This document shows positions 8,275-16,732 of a stretch of DNA of 64,000 nt, piece after piece. The notes beneath the pieces were generated by a model. It was not told where the DNA came from and did not search any database. It saw only the letters and a list, made by a program, of their open reading frames with translations. Source of the stretch: G963664585 sp963664585 (GTDB lineage Bacteria > Bacillota > Clostridia > Oscillospirales > Ruminococcaceae); assembly GCA_963664585.2 (NCBI GenBank), contig CAXXEO010000006.1, positions 1 through 64,000 of the forward strand, given 5' to 3'. A program made the translations under genes and the position numbers. Position 1 is the first letter of the stretch, and each line of letters begins with the position of its first letter.

Positions 8275-9221
8275 TATTTAGCACCTCCGAAGGGTTTCGA
8301 TGCGGTAAGATTTTCTATATGAGGGGTAATTATGTTCATCAGAAGGATGGCAAAGGAGACTCCCTCGGGATAAGAACCATATACCCTGATCAAAAAGGTA
8401 AATACTCCGCAGCCGATCCCGAAAAGCAGCTTGCCTTTCGTTGTCGTGGGAGAGGTTGTGTAATCGGTGGCCATAAAAATAGCGCCAAGCACCAAACCGC
8501 CGCTCATCAGGTGATATAGCGGGTTCTGTCCGACTGCCGCCGCAAGAACTAAAACAGTACCGATAAAGGCAACGGGAATTACAGGTGTGATAACCTTTTT
8601 ATAAACTAGATAGAGACCACCTAAAACAAGGCCGAGCACACAGGTCTCGCCCAGACAACCGCCCCTGATTCCGAGAAACATCTCAAACAGGCTGGGAAGC
8701 TGACGCGTCTGCCCGGATGCCATAACCGCAAGCGGAGTAGCACCTGAAACCAGTTTCGTCACACCGCCCGACAGTTTGGGGATAACCCAGTTTGTCATTT
8801 CGGTTGTAAACGAGATCATCAGTACGATTCTGCCAGTAATGGCGGGATTTGCGAAATTGTGACCAATTCCGCCAAAAAGCTGCTTTACCACGACGATGGC
8901 GACAAGACTTCCGAAAACACCCATCCACAAAGGAAGAGTAACCGGAAGGTTGAAGGCCAGCAGGATACCTGTAACTACTGCGGAAAGGTCGGATATTGTG
9001 ATATCCTTCTTGCAAAGCTTTTGGAACAGGTACTCAAAGAAAACACAGGACGCTGCACAGGTTACTGTCAGCAGTAATGCCTTTATACCAAATATCAGGG
9101 TCGATGCGACGAGCGCCGGAATAAGAGCCACAATGACATCCAGCATTATCCCGCTCGTGGAGACCCGGTCCCTGACATGAGGCGACGGAGATACAATCAG
9201 CTTGCTATCCAATACATTCAC
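8274..9221 (-). CDS. rnfD: Ion-translocating oxidoreductase complex subunit D
   Basis: A polytopic membrane subunit homologous to NqrB. The N-terminal SPSPHVRDRVSTSGIMLDV is the usual opening, followed by about eight to nine hydrophobic helices. The FMN-attachment motif is VSGATPLAVM. FMATDYTTSPTTTKGK near the C-terminus is a conserved cytoplasmic loop. It starts 2 bp after rnfC and overlaps rnfG by one base. The product is 315 aa. Confidence 0.96.
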   Translation of the reverse strand: MNVLDSKLIVSPSPHVRDRVSTSGIMLDVIVALIPALVASTLIFGIKALLLTVTCAASCVFFEYLFQKLCKKDITISDLSAVVTGILLAFNLPVTLPLWMGVFGSLVAIVVVKQLFGGIGHNFANPAITGRIVLMISFTTEMTNWVIPKLSGGVTKLVSGATPLAVMASGQTRQLPSLFEMFLGIRGGCLGETCVLGLVLGGLYLVYKKVITPVIPVAFIGTVLVLAAAVGQNPLYHLMSGGLVLGAIFMATDYTTSPTTTKGKLLFGIGCGVFTFLIRVYGSYPEGVSFAILLMNIITPHIENLTASKPFGGAK

Positions 9222-9223
9222 CC

Positions 9224-10540
9224 CTACTTTTTGCTATCATTAACCAGCTTTTTGGCCAGCTTGTTGGTCATTGCTAGATTTCGCTTGGCGGGACAGACAT
9301 AAGAGCAGCATCCGCACTCCATGCATATACCCACCTTGAGGCTTTCCAGCTTGGCTGCATCCTGCGCTTTATACGCCCTTTCGATTGCCGCGGGCATGAG
9401 GTTTACCGGACAGGCATCAGCGCACCTGCCACACCTGATGCATGGAGTCTCAATAGGACCAGCGGCATCCGTTTCATTAAAGGCTAAAATGGCGTTGTTG
9501 TTTTTAAGCAGAGGATAATCAATATCAGGAACTGAAATACCCATCATGGGGCCGCCCATAAGGATCTTTCCAACCTCACACTTGAAGCCACCTGCAAAAT
9601 CAAGCACACTTTGAATAGAGGCACCGATGGGGGCAACCACATTCATAGGATTTTTGATTGCGCTTCCGTCCACGGTAACACGCTTTTCGACGAGAGGGAT
9701 ACCGGTTTTGAGATACTTGGAGATAAACGCCACAGTAGCGACATTGATGACAATCACACCGACGTCCATAGGAAGCTTGCCCTCAGGCACAACACGTCCC
9801 ACGCACTCATAGATTAGCACCTTTTCAGCGCCCTGTGGGTATTTGGATTTCAGTGTATGAACTGTAAAGTCATTGTCCCCCGTGGTTTTCTCACTGAACT
9901 GTTTAATCGCCTGTGGTTTATTATCCTCAATGCCCATGACAATCTTTTTGATACTTAAAAATTTTCTGATCTGGCTGATACCATCCAGAACCCCTTCAGG
10001 CTCTTCCATCATCACACGATAGTCGGAGGTAATATAGGGTTCACATTCCGCGGCGTTGACCACCAGAGTATCAATCGCATCAAGATTTTTGGGGCTCAGC
10101 TTAACACTGGTGGGAAAGCCCGCGCCGCCGAGTCCTACCAGTCCTGAGTCACGAACAGCCTGCACGAACTGTTCCAAATTTGTAACGACGGGGGGCGTTA
10201 TTCCCTCAAAGAGAGCCTGCTCCTTATCGCTTTCAATGACTACGGCCTTACTTCTTGCGCCGTTAGGCATAATGAAATCATTGATTGCCACGACCTTGCC
10301 GGATACGCTTGCGTGTATAGGCGCACTGACAAAGCCGGTTGCCTTGCCAATCACCTGACCTACCTTAACAAGATCGGTCATCTTGACCGTTGGCTCACAC
10401 GGTGCCCCGATATGCTGGTTCATCGGGATTACAACCCTGTCTGGAATTGGCATCTTCTGGGCAGCGCATTCCATCGTATTTTTATGATGTCTGACCTTAA
10501 TGCCATTTAACGCTTGCTTAGACACATTTGCAGCCTCCAA
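9224..10540 (-). CDS. rnfC: Ion-translocating oxidoreductase complex subunit C
   Basis: A peripheral subunit that exchanges electrons with NAD(H). The N-terminal RnfC barrel-like domain is followed by the nucleotide/FMN-binding GLGGAGFPTSVKL motif (about residue 135), an SLBB-like region, and two ferredoxin clusters, CIRCGRCADACPV and CMECGCCSYVCPAKR. It is the first gene of the rnf operon, and TTGGAGGC is its ribosome-binding site. Immediately upstream is a structured leader ending in a terminator hairpin, so expression is probably controlled by attenuation. Confidence 0.97.
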   Translation of the reverse strand: MEAANVSKQALNGIKVRHHKNTMECAAQKMPIPDRVVIPMNQHIGAPCEPTVKMTDLVKVGQVIGKATGFVSAPIHASVSGKVVAINDFIMPNGARSKAVVIESDKEQALFEGITPPVVTNLEQFVQAVRDSGLVGLGGAGFPTSVKLSPKNLDAIDTLVVNAAECEPYITSDYRVMMEEPEGVLDGISQIRKFLSIKKIVMGIEDNKPQAIKQFSEKTTGDNDFTVHTLKSKYPQGAEKVLIYECVGRVVPEGKLPMDVGVIVINVATVAFISKYLKTGIPLVEKRVTVDGSAIKNPMNVVAPIGASIQSVLDFAGGFKCEVGKILMGGPMMGISVPDIDYPLLKNNNAILAFNETDAAGPIETPCIRCGRCADACPVNLMPAAIERAYKAQDAAKLESLKVGICMECGCCSYVCPAKRNLAMTNKLAKKLVNDSKK

Positions 10541-10775
10541 TACTCAAATTTTAGAAGCGGGAGTTGGGCTATACAAAAACAATGCCTAAAACCACCCGCT
10601 GTGGTTTAGGCGATCGCCATAATGGGATGTAACCTCGGGAACATCTATTCGACTCGCTTTTTGCGACGGGCTACCACAGTGGAGAATGCTTTTCTTTACA
10701 CAAAAGCTGGACATATCTAATCTGTATGTTCTCACCGTCTTCGGAGGAAGAAAACATAAGTTTTGAGAAATAGTA
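10541..10775 (-). promoter_or_regulatory. Structured leader with terminator/antiterminator upstream of rnfC
   Basis: Read on the minus strand, the gap after the Gx gene contains several hairpins: GCTTTT/AAAAGC and GATGT/ACATC around 10621-10720. It ends in an intrinsic terminator (10611-10584, GCCTAAACCAC ... GTGGTTTTAGGC, then ATTGTTTTTG) about 40 bp before the rnfC start. The terminator 5' arm segment ACCACAG (10605-10599) is complementary to CTGTGGT at 10679-10673, so an alternative antiterminator pairing exists. It matches no riboswitch class I recognise. Confidence 0.6.
10574..10611 (-). terminator. Intrinsic terminator/attenuator before rnfC
   Basis: The minus-strand stem GCCTAAACCAC / GTGGTTTTAGGC (one bulged base) with an AGCGG loop is followed by ATTGTTTTTG. 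It lies inside the operon rather than at its end. Confidence 0.75.
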
Positions 10776-11354
10776 TCAGCCCTGTTTTAGTAAAATCACC
10801 TTGCCTAGCCTTTCGATATACGGCATAAGCACCCGCAGAACAAGTCCTGTCACCACGCCCATACCGACGCCGGATAAGACCATCACAGGCAGATAATAAA
10901 GTGTAAAAAGAGAATGGATGACAAAGCTGGCCATCACAAGCTGTCCTATATTGTGAGCAACCGCCCCCAAGACACTGATCATCAGATAGCTCAACTCTAT
11001 CCGTTTGGGAAGCATAACCAGGATCATCACAAAAACTGAAAATAATCCACCCGAAAGACTAATCAACGCCGCTACCGGGCCTCGCGTCAGCAGAACAAAC
11101 ATCGCTTTTAAAATCGCCATCGTGAGGGCATAGCGTTTTCCCAGAAGGAAAAGACAGTACATGGTGACGATGTTGGAAAGCCCCATTTTTATCCCGGGAG
11201 GAAGTGCGGGCAATACTGGAAGCATAGACTCAATAAAGCTGAACACCATTGCCAATGCGAAAAGCAGCCCCATAAAGGCCACAGTCGACGCGGCGCTGCC
11301 TTTTTTCGGTTTACCGTGTGCATTTGACTCGCTTTTACGGACTTCCTCAGCCAC
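10776..11354 (-). CDS. Gx transporter family / heptaprenyl diphosphate synthase component I-like membrane protein
   Basis: A membrane protein of five or six helices. MGLLFALAMVFSFIESMLP and LPPGIKMGLSNIVTMYCLFL are characteristic of the Hpre_diP_synt_I / Gx transporter family, an ECF S-component-like fold. These genes commonly lie beside rnf operons and flavin-related genes, so a role in supplying a cofactor or precursor is possible but unproven. The frame opens with TTG at 11402, but GTG at 11354 has GGGGGAG six bases upstream and gives 192 aa, so I choose it. The gene is probably cotranscribed with rnfC through the attenuator. Confidence 0.8.
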   Translation of the reverse strand: MAEEVRKSESNAHGKPKKGSAASTVAFMGLLFALAMVFSFIESMLPVLPALPPGIKMGLSNIVTMYCLFLLGKRYALTMAILKAMFVLLTRGPVAALISLSGGLFSVFVMILVMLPKRIELSYLMISVLGAVAHNIGQLVMASFVIHSLFTLYYLPVMVLSGVGMGVVTGLVLRVLMPYIERLGKVILLKQG

Positions 11355-11753
11355 GTCTTCTCCCCCGTCCCCCGATATCATCCGACAATATACCCTCGCC
11401 AAGATTGAAGGCGCATGAAACAGTCAGGTGTGATGACTGCTCCACGTACTCAGCTTGGATCATCCGCTTCGGATATGTATGCAGTGTGCGGATAGAAGCA
11501 TCATAAGCAAGTTTGAATGGGATCATATCCCGTGAACCATATGGACGCTGCCTGACAAAGTTGCTCCGAAAATGACCGGTGAAGGATCATATTCATCCTC
11601 AAAGCCAATATAAACTCGGAGCAAGAATAAAATGTCAGTGACACCGCCGTCAAAGTATACGTTTTTGCTTTTTCTGAAACAGTTTCATCTGCTCGAAATG
11701 GTGTCTAATGCACGACAATACCGCATAATTCCTGATAGTATGCCACACATTCA
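11355..11753 (-). ncRNA. Long structured 5' leader of the Gx-rnf transcript
   Basis: About 400 nt separate the promoter at 11760-11788 from the GTG start. The minus-strand RNA contains strong nested stems: CTGACA/TGTCAG enclosing TTGCTCCGA/TCGGAGCAA (about 11637-11545), itself enclosing GAGGAT/ATCCTTC. These are followed by GGGAT/ATCCC, ATCCGC/GCGGAT and CAGTCA/TGACTG (about 11438-11420). No convincing start/RBS or protein family was found in it. It is a candidate riboswitch or structured RNA; the class is unknown. Confidence 0.45.
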
Positions 11754-11759
11754 TAGAAT

Positions 11760-11788
11760 AATGTACCCCTTTTGCCTTGTTTTGTCAA
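11760..11788 (-). promoter_or_regulatory. Promoter of the Gx-rnf operon
   Basis: On the minus strand a perfect -35 TTGACA (11788-11783) and TACATT (11765-11760) are spaced 17 bp apart. The site points at the Gx gene through the structured leader. Confidence 0.65.
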
Positions 11789-12047
11789 CACCGGTTCTTA
11801 GATTAATCGCTGATAATTTTGTAACAATATCCTTTAATATTGGGCAGGTTTTAATTAGCCGTATACAAGCTAAACGTATAATTCTTCAGAAGTTCAATTC
11901 ACACACGTTGACGGCAGCAAAAAAAGATTGTTGTTTTTTTGACAGAGTCGCTCTCTTAACTTGCATAAAAGAAGACGCTTACTAATTGGAGTAATTTTAT
12001 TATTTTTGCAAAGCTCTCACAGATATTTTTTTACAATCCCGTAACTG
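11789..12047. other. AT-rich gap without recognised gene
   Basis: The stretch between the Gx promoter and R1 copy B is AT-rich. The plus-strand frame 11632-11985 crosses the promoter and leader and has no ribosome-binding site or family features, so I do not call it a gene. Confidence 0.5.
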
Positions 12048-12153
12048 TATAGTTGATTAATTTGAATACAAGCTTGTGATTTCTTCCCCCGCCGAAGGCG
12101 GGGGAAGAAAATGACGTTTTATATATAGCCAGTATTTAAGTTAATTTGCTATA
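12048..12153 (-). repeat. R1 palindromic repeat, copy B
   Basis: An intact unit in reverse orientation (TATAGTTGATTAATTTG ... TTGCTATA) with the central GC-rich hairpin and ACAAGCTTGT palindrome. It lies between the Gx promoter region and the CD1247-type gene terminator. Confidence 0.9.
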
Positions 12154-12195
12154 CTCCACCTTTGGTGTGGGTGACGACGGTAAATATATAACGAA

Positions 12196-12230
12196 AACCC
12201 ATCGCCGCGCAAAATGCGAAGCGATGGGTT
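12196..12230 (-). terminator. Terminator of efp/CD1247-type operon
   Basis: The arms AACCCATCGC and GCGATGGGTT form a 10-bp stem; on the minus strand the hairpin is followed by TTCGTTATATATTT. It lies just after the CD1247-type gene stop. Confidence 0.7.
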
Positions 12231-12259
12231 TAATGATTTTCATGGAAAGATGGCGGATA

Positions 12260-12670
12260 CTAGTCGTTGTCTTCCTCATCAAGATCATTGAGGTCAAACT
12301 CCAGAATCTCTCCGCATCCAGGGCAGGGCAGTTTGCCCTCTGCCATCATATCCTCGTCAAGGGTAATGGTGTCGCCGCAGGTTGGACAGGTGATTTCATA
12401 AAACGTTTGATCGTCATCATCGTCATCGTCTTCGCAGCAGCACTCTTCGTCGCCATAATAATCTTCTTCAAGAGCATCAAGATCTTCATCAATAAGATCA
12501 ACATGCTCACTGAGCTCGTCAATTCCATCCTCGAGTTCGGTCATCTCAAACGCCATGTCATCAAGTACATCGATAATGGCGGTGAGAACTTTGCCTTCTT
12601 TGGTGGTGTTGTCGATGCTCAGCCCTTCGGCAAGTCCTTTCAGATAGGCTACGCGCTCGTTAATTGTCAT
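12260..12670 (-). CDS. CD1247 N-terminal-domain zinc-ribbon protein
   Basis: A small acidic protein (136 aa). The N-terminal helical part MTINERVAYLKGLAEGL matches the CD1247 N-terminal domain found in clostridia. A helical region of about 50 residues follows, then a very acidic stretch with CCCEDDDDDDD. The C-terminal zinc ribbon has two Cys pairs (CPTCGD ... CPGCGE). The biochemical function is unknown. It follows efp directly (36-bp gap), an association common in clostridia, and probably shares the efp promoter. Confidence 0.8.
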   Translation of the reverse strand: MTINERVAYLKGLAEGLSIDNTTKEGKVLTAIIDVLDDMAFEMTELEDGIDELSEHVDLIDEDLDALEEDYYGDEECCCEDDDDDDDQTFYEITCPTCGDTITLDEDMMAEGKLPCPGCGEILEFDLNDLDEEDND

Positions 12671-12706
12671 AATAAACCCTCCTCTATACGTTTTAAACTT
12701 ATTAAA

Positions 12707-13264
12707 TTATGCTCGCTCAAGGTATTCGCCGGTTCTTGTATCGACCCGGATGCGGTCGCCCTCATTAATGAACAAAGGAACCCTGATTTCCGCACCAGTT
12801 TCCAGTACAGCCGGTTTAGAGACGTTTGTTGCTGTATCACCGCGAAGGCCGGGATCGGTGTGCGCGACAACCAGCTCCATAAATACTGGTACGTCAACGC
12901 CAAATACGACACCCTTGTAGGAGAGAACCTTAACGTCAGTGTTTTCCTTGACAAACCTAAAGGTATCACCGAGCTTGTCCGCATTAATTGGCTGATTTTC
13001 GTAAGTCGAATTGTCCATAAAGTAATACAGGTCACCATCTTTGTAAAGATACTGCATATCCTTTCTCTCAATAAAAGCACTCGGATATTTGTCATTGGGG
13101 TTAAAGGTACGCTCTGTTACTGCCCCAGTGATCACATTTCTCATCTTTGTGCGTACAAAAGCGGCGCCCTTTCCCGGCTTTACATGTTGAAATTCTATGA
13201 CCTGGAAAACGTTACCGTCAATATCAAATGTGACGCCGTTTCTGAAATCGCCTGCCATTACCAT
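12707..13264 (-). CDS. efp: Translation elongation factor P
   Basis: EF-P rescues ribosomes stalled on polyproline. The 185-aa protein has the normal three beta-barrel layout. The modification loop of domain I reads VKPGKGAAF, with Lys at the tip, as in Firmicutes EF-P. The C-terminus GDRIRVDTRTGEYLERA is the family end motif. The start ATG follows GGGAGG with 8-bp spacing. A good sigma-A promoter lies 45-70 bp upstream. Confidence 0.97.
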   Translation of the reverse strand: MVMAGDFRNGVTFDIDGNVFQVIEFQHVKPGKGAAFVRTKMRNVITGAVTERTFNPNDKYPSAFIERKDMQYLYKDGDLYYFMDNSTYENQPINADKLGDTFRFVKENTDVKVLSYKGVVFGVDVPVFMELVVAHTDPGLRGDTATNVSKPAVLETGAEIRVPLFINEGDRIRVDTRTGEYLERA

Positions 13265-13307
13265 ATATATATCCTCCCAAAGTTTCGGCTTAAAAATCGT
13301 ATAAATT

Positions 13308-13336
13308 ATTGTAGCGCATAATTGCCATTATTTCAA
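13308..13336 (-). promoter_or_regulatory. Promoter of efp
   Basis: On the minus strand TTGAAA (13336-13331), a 17-bp spacer and TACAAT (13313-13308). Confidence 0.65.
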
Positions 13337-13573
13337 GTGCCGCAGAAAAATAAACCAATTCACACATATATACTTTTCTTTCATAAAGCAAATTTCTCAA
13401 TAAATGGGACTTTTTTCTATCTGACTGCCTCGTCGTAAACAGGAGAGACAGATATAGAAATTTACCCTTTTTAATGCCAAATAAAAGCTAATCGGATTCT
13501 CTTATCCCCCTGTGGTGAGGCTAAGAGAAACAAACCTGTTTTCATGGCAAGAGATTAATCTTATTTCATGCCG
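13337..13573. other. Intergenic hairpins downstream of Xaa-Pro peptidase
   Basis: Non-coding. Two imperfect hairpins are visible. One is at about 13418-13460 with TATCTG/CAGATA outer arms around CCT/AGG. The other is at about 13499-13529 with TCTCTTA/TAAGAGA outer arms around a C-rich and a G-rich segment. They may terminate the peptidase gene, but neither has a clear U-run. Confidence 0.45.
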
Positions 13574-14644
13574 CTACAAAATGATTAGTTCCTTTGGGCT
13601 CCTTGCCAAATTAACAAAACCACCGCCGGTGATAGTTACCACATCCTCAATGCGGCAGCCGAAGCGCCCCTCAAGATAAATGCCGGGCTCAACGCTCATC
13701 AGCATGCCAGGCGCACAGCTTAAGGGGTCCACTGTATTGAAGCGCGGTTCCTCATGAATCTCGATGCCGAGTGAATGGCCGAGACCATGTCCGAAGCAAC
13801 CTTGAAAGCCGGCCGCGTTGATCAGGTCTCTTGCGGCGGCGTCCACTGTTCTGCACGGTACACCGGGAGCAATGACAGCAAAAGCGGCATTCTGGGCTTT
13901 AAGTACAGTGTCATACACAAAACGCTGCTCGTCTCTTACCTGGCCGACTGCGACTGTTCTGGTCATGTCCGAACAATATCCCTCCACGACAGCGCCAAAG
14001 TCCATCGTAACAAAATCTCCGCTTTGTACTTTTTTGTCGCTTGGCACCGCGTGGGGCATTGAGCTGTTGACGCCGGAAGCAACGATCGTTTCAAAGGAAT
14101 TCCCTGATGCGCCCCCGAGATAGTTTGTACGGGAAATCTCGCTGGAGATTTCTTTCTCGGTGACACCCTCTTTGATAAAATCAAGCATATGAGTAAAAGT
14201 TCTGTCCGCTATGTCCTGTGCGGCCTGCATGAGTTTTAACTCTTCGGGACTTTTATAGCGTCGCATTTCAATAATCATATCATTAATGCGGTTGTCAAAC
14301 GAAAGGATATCTTTTCCCAGCATTCCGCTCATCGCGATGTAATCTGCGATGGTCATGAATCCGCTTTCCACACCTATTTTTTTAATTTGATGCTTTTTGA
14401 CAAGAACACAAAGCTGTTCACCCAGCTTTTCCTGCAAAATAACCTCGGCATTCTTAATTGTGCGTTTTGCCAACTCGATATAACGAAAATCAATGATGAA
14501 ATATGCTTTCTCTTTCGTGATCAGAAGTGTTCCCGCACTGGATTTAAGCCCGGTAAAATACAGCCTGTTCACGCTTGAGGTAATGATGACTGCATCCAGA
14601 TCCTCTGGCATTTTGATTGTGAGGTTTCTGATTTTATCTGCCAT
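13574..14644 (-). CDS. M24-family Xaa-Pro aminopeptidase/dipeptidase
   Basis: A creatinase-fold metallopeptidase of 356 aa. The N-terminal domain (to about residue 125) is followed by the pita-bread catalytic domain. Metal ligands are visible in MDFGAVVEGYCSDMTRTV (two Asp), FGHGLGHSLGIEIHEEPRF (His), LMSVEPGIY (Glu) and GCRIEDVVTITGGG (Glu). It cleaves peptide bonds next to proline. In clostridia it commonly lies upstream of efp, as here. Whether it is PepP- or PepQ-like cannot be decided from sequence alone. Confidence 0.92.
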   Translation of the reverse strand: MADKIRNLTIKMPEDLDAVIITSSVNRLYFTGLKSSAGTLLITKEKAYFIIDFRYIELAKRTIKNAEVILQEKLGEQLCVLVKKHQIKKIGVESGFMTIADYIAMSGMLGKDILSFDNRINDMIIEMRRYKSPEELKLMQAAQDIADRTFTHMLDFIKEGVTEKEISSEISRTNYLGGASGNSFETIVASGVNSSMPHAVPSDKKVQSGDFVTMDFGAVVEGYCSDMTRTVAVGQVRDEQRFVYDTVLKAQNAAFAVIAPGVPCRTVDAAARDLINAAGFQGCFGHGLGHSLGIEIHEEPRFNTVDPLSCAPGMLMSVEPGIYLEGRFGCRIEDVVTITGGGFVNLARSPKELIIL

Positions 14645-14813
14645 GACAATTCCTCCCTATATAAACCCATTTCTGTTATCGTGATTATATCTTATTTCTT
14701 CCAGACCAGTGATGGAGAAGAAAGCAGATGACGCCCTTTGATCAGATAATAGTACAATTTCTCACCTGTGAAGAGAAATAGAGAATCTATTTAATAGTGC
14801 CTAAATGTCCTTG
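14645..14813. other. Upstream region of Xaa-Pro peptidase
   Basis: AT-rich non-coding DNA that should carry the peptidase promoter. No convincing -35/-10 pair was identified. Confidence 0.4.
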
Positions 14814-14844
14814 TATATTCCCCCGCCTTCGGTGGGGGAATATA
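14814..14844. other. Perfect-stem intergenic hairpin abutting R1 copy C
   Basis: TATATTCCCCC and GGGGGAATATA arms around a GCCTTCGGT core form an almost perfect 31-nt hairpin. Its core resembles the R1 hairpin but its outer stem is different. It overlaps the end of R1 copy C by about 4 bases. Confidence 0.7.
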
Positions 14845-14943
14845 CAGTTGATTAACTTGAAAACAAGCTTGTGATTTCTTCCCCTGCCGAAGGCGGGGAA
14901 GAAAATGGCGTTTTATATATAGCCAGTTTATTAATTGGCTATA
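14841..14943 (-). repeat. R1 palindromic repeat, copy C
   Basis: A reverse-orientation unit (TATACAGTTGATTAACTT ... AATTGGCTATA) with the central GC hairpin and ACAAGCTTGT palindrome. It is joined directly to an R2-like fragment at 14941-14975. Confidence 0.88.
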
Positions 14944-14975
14944 CAAGTTTAAGCTGTTGCATTGTATTAGCCTGA
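14941..14975 (+). repeat. R2-like fragment fused to R1 copy C
   Basis: ATACAAGTTTAAGCTGTTGC and TTGTATTAG match the 3' half of R2, directly at the edge of R1 copy C and running into the endonuclease IV-like gene stop. Confidence 0.55.
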
Positions 14976-15833
14976 AATTTTTGTTAAAAGCTCCTCATAA
15001 ATTGCCTTCATCGAAATGGCATCCTCCGCCTGCGTGCCAGCAGATTCGCAAATAAAGATGGGGTGGCAGCCTTTTCTGACAGTCAACTCTGCCACCGGTT
15101 CAAAATCCGGGCCAAACACGGTATCGTCAAAAGTGAGGTGTCGCTTTTCTCCTCCCGGAACCGTATATTCAATCTTGGAGAAGTGACTGTGAAAGCTGCG
15201 CATTCTGTCAGTCCCCAGCTTATCTTCCATGTGGTCAAAGATATGTCGATAGTCCTCAAAGGTTTTAAGTCCTCCAAAGCTGCGGGTATTGAGATGCCCG
15301 AAGTCAATACATGGGATTATTCTCTCATCCATCCGGCAAAGCTCAACCACCTCTTCCAACGTACCAAGCTGGTTAGGGCGGCCCATGGTCTCAAGACAGA
15401 TACGCACATGTCCCAGGCCCGCATCGTCAAGGGCACTCCAAGCGAGACCCAGTGTATCTCTCGCAAGCTCGACAGCTGCACCTCTCGTCATTTTGGAGGC
15501 ACCACCAGGATGAATTACAATCCTGTTTCCGCCCATTGCTGTAACGGCTCTGGCCGATTGAAGAATATATTCCAAACTGGCAAGCCGCTTCTCCTTCACC
15601 GTCCCTGACAGGGATATGTAATAGGGCGCATGCAACGAGATCTCAATTTCATGTTTTGCGGCTTCTTCGGCCAGCCTGCCGGCAGTTTTTTCGGAAACGC
15701 GAACTCCCATCCCGCACTGGTATTCAAAGGCGGTAAGCCCTCTTTGCTGAAGATAGGCGGGAGCCTCTTCCGTATTTTTACAGCCCATTTCATAAAAGCT
15801 GTTGGAATTTCCCGCCGGACCAAATTTTATCAT
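14967..15833 (-). CDS. TIM-barrel endonuclease IV-like protein (AP endonuclease family 2)
   Basis: A 288-aa TIM barrel of the AP endonuclease 2/xylose isomerase-like superfamily. Candidate metal ligands appear in order: ISLHAPYYISL (His), RIVIHPGGA (His), RICLETMG (Glu), IPCIDFGHLN (Asp and His), SFHSHFSKIEY (His residues), LTFDD, and FICESAGT (Glu). This spacing fits endonuclease IV (Nfo), which nicks DNA at abasic sites. The paralogous sugar-isomerase branch is possible. The stop overlaps the R2-like fragment downstream. It overlaps yqeG by 4 bp, so the two genes are cotranscribed. Confidence 0.8.
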   Translation of the reverse strand: MIKFGPAGNSNSFYEMGCKNTEEAPAYLQQRGLTAFEYQCGMGVRVSEKTAGRLAEEAAKHEIEISLHAPYYISLSGTVKEKRLASLEYILQSARAVTAMGGNRIVIHPGGASKMTRGAAVELARDTLGLAWSALDDAGLGHVRICLETMGRPNQLGTLEEVVELCRMDERIIPCIDFGHLNTRSFGGLKTFEDYRHIFDHMEDKLGTDRMRSFHSHFSKIEYTVPGGEKRHLTFDDTVFGPDFEPVAELTVRKGCHPIFICESAGTQAEDAISMKAIYEELLTKISG

Positions 15834-16348
15834 CGACTCAAATCCCCTTTTTGAAAGTGCTTTAGAATATGCTTTTCCATTTTGCGTTTAAAGCGAAAAA
15901 ATAGTCCGTCTTCAAATTGCAACGGTTCAACCAATATGGTCATGGCTCCGTATAGCTTTCCCCCGATGACATCGGTAAAAATCTGATCACCGATCACTAC
16001 CGTATGGGCAGGGTCAGAGCCAGTCAGCTTTTCGCAGCGGACAAAACCTTTTGTAAACGGCTTTCCTCCTGCCGCCAGATAAGAGATCCCCAGCTTTTCG
16101 GCAAAGGGCTTCACTCTGTCATCAGAATTGTTAGATAGGATAACCGCGTTTATTCCTGCCTCTTCTAGCCTTTTCAGCCAATTTAGAGCGCTTTCAACAG
16201 GAATGGGATTGCCATGGGTACTCAGTGTGTTATCCAGATCCAGTACAGCCGCCTTAATTCCCTTTATGACAAGAGCGTCCACGGGGATTTCCTCAATTCG
16301 CTTATAAAGGTAATCGGGTTGCAAAATTCCCATGTCTGCCTCCGTCAA
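15830..16348 (-). CDS. yqeG: YqeG-family HAD IIIA phosphatase
   Basis: A 172-aa HAD protein. Motif I is AAVLDLDNTLSTHG, motif II lies in NAVILSNNSDD, and motif IV is VVIGDQIFTDVIGG. The N-terminal LQPDYLYKRIEEIPVDAL is characteristic of the YqeG/GEP4 subfamily. Yeast Gep4 is a phosphatidylglycerophosphate phosphatase; bacterial YqeG function is less certain. It is first in a two-gene unit with the endonuclease IV-like gene (4-bp overlap). Confidence 0.9.
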   Translation of the reverse strand: MTEADMGILQPDYLYKRIEEIPVDALVIKGIKAAVLDLDNTLSTHGNPIPVESALNWLKRLEEAGINAVILSNNSDDRVKPFAEKLGISYLAAGGKPFTKGFVRCEKLTGSDPAHTVVIGDQIFTDVIGGKLYGAMTILVEPLQFEDGLFFRFKRKMEKHILKHFQKGDLSR

Positions 16349-16633
16349 ATAAAGTATATGAATTTTTTAGTATCCCATATAATTGTCTTTTTATTTTCAA
16401 CTTGCGATGGAAACAGACAGATGGATCAATACTGCTTTCATACGGCTATTATAACCTGACACCGTCGTTTTTACAAATGAAAAAGGATACAAATGTCCGC
16501 TTATGAAATTTCACATGGTAAAAGAGAATTATATAATATTTATAAAAAGCTATACAAGATATTGGATAAATATGGTCATTTCCAGACCTAACATTTTGTC
16601 ATGAGTGATAAACATGTGTATGGAATGCAATTC
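16349..16633. other. Upstream region of yqeG
   Basis: AT-rich, no gene seen. A 29-bp stretch at about 16474-16502 is a degenerate copy (about 4 differences) of the rpsU terminator sequence at 17916-17944, so the R1/IS30 block is flanked by short direct repeats. Confidence 0.45.
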
Positions 16634-16732
16634 TATAGCCAATTAACTTAAAAACTGGCTATATATAAAACGTCATTTTCTTCCCCCGCCGAAGGCGGGG
16701 GAAGAAATCACAAGCTTGTTTTCAAGTTAATC

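Noticed and set aside
11632..11985. 117-codon plus-strand frame
   Set aside because: It covers the minus-strand promoter and leader of the Gx gene, has no ribosome-binding site and no domain features.
12146..13321. 391-codon plus-strand open frame
   Set aside because: It is antisense to efp and the CD1247-type gene, both with clear families and start signals; the plus-strand translation has no recognisable domain.
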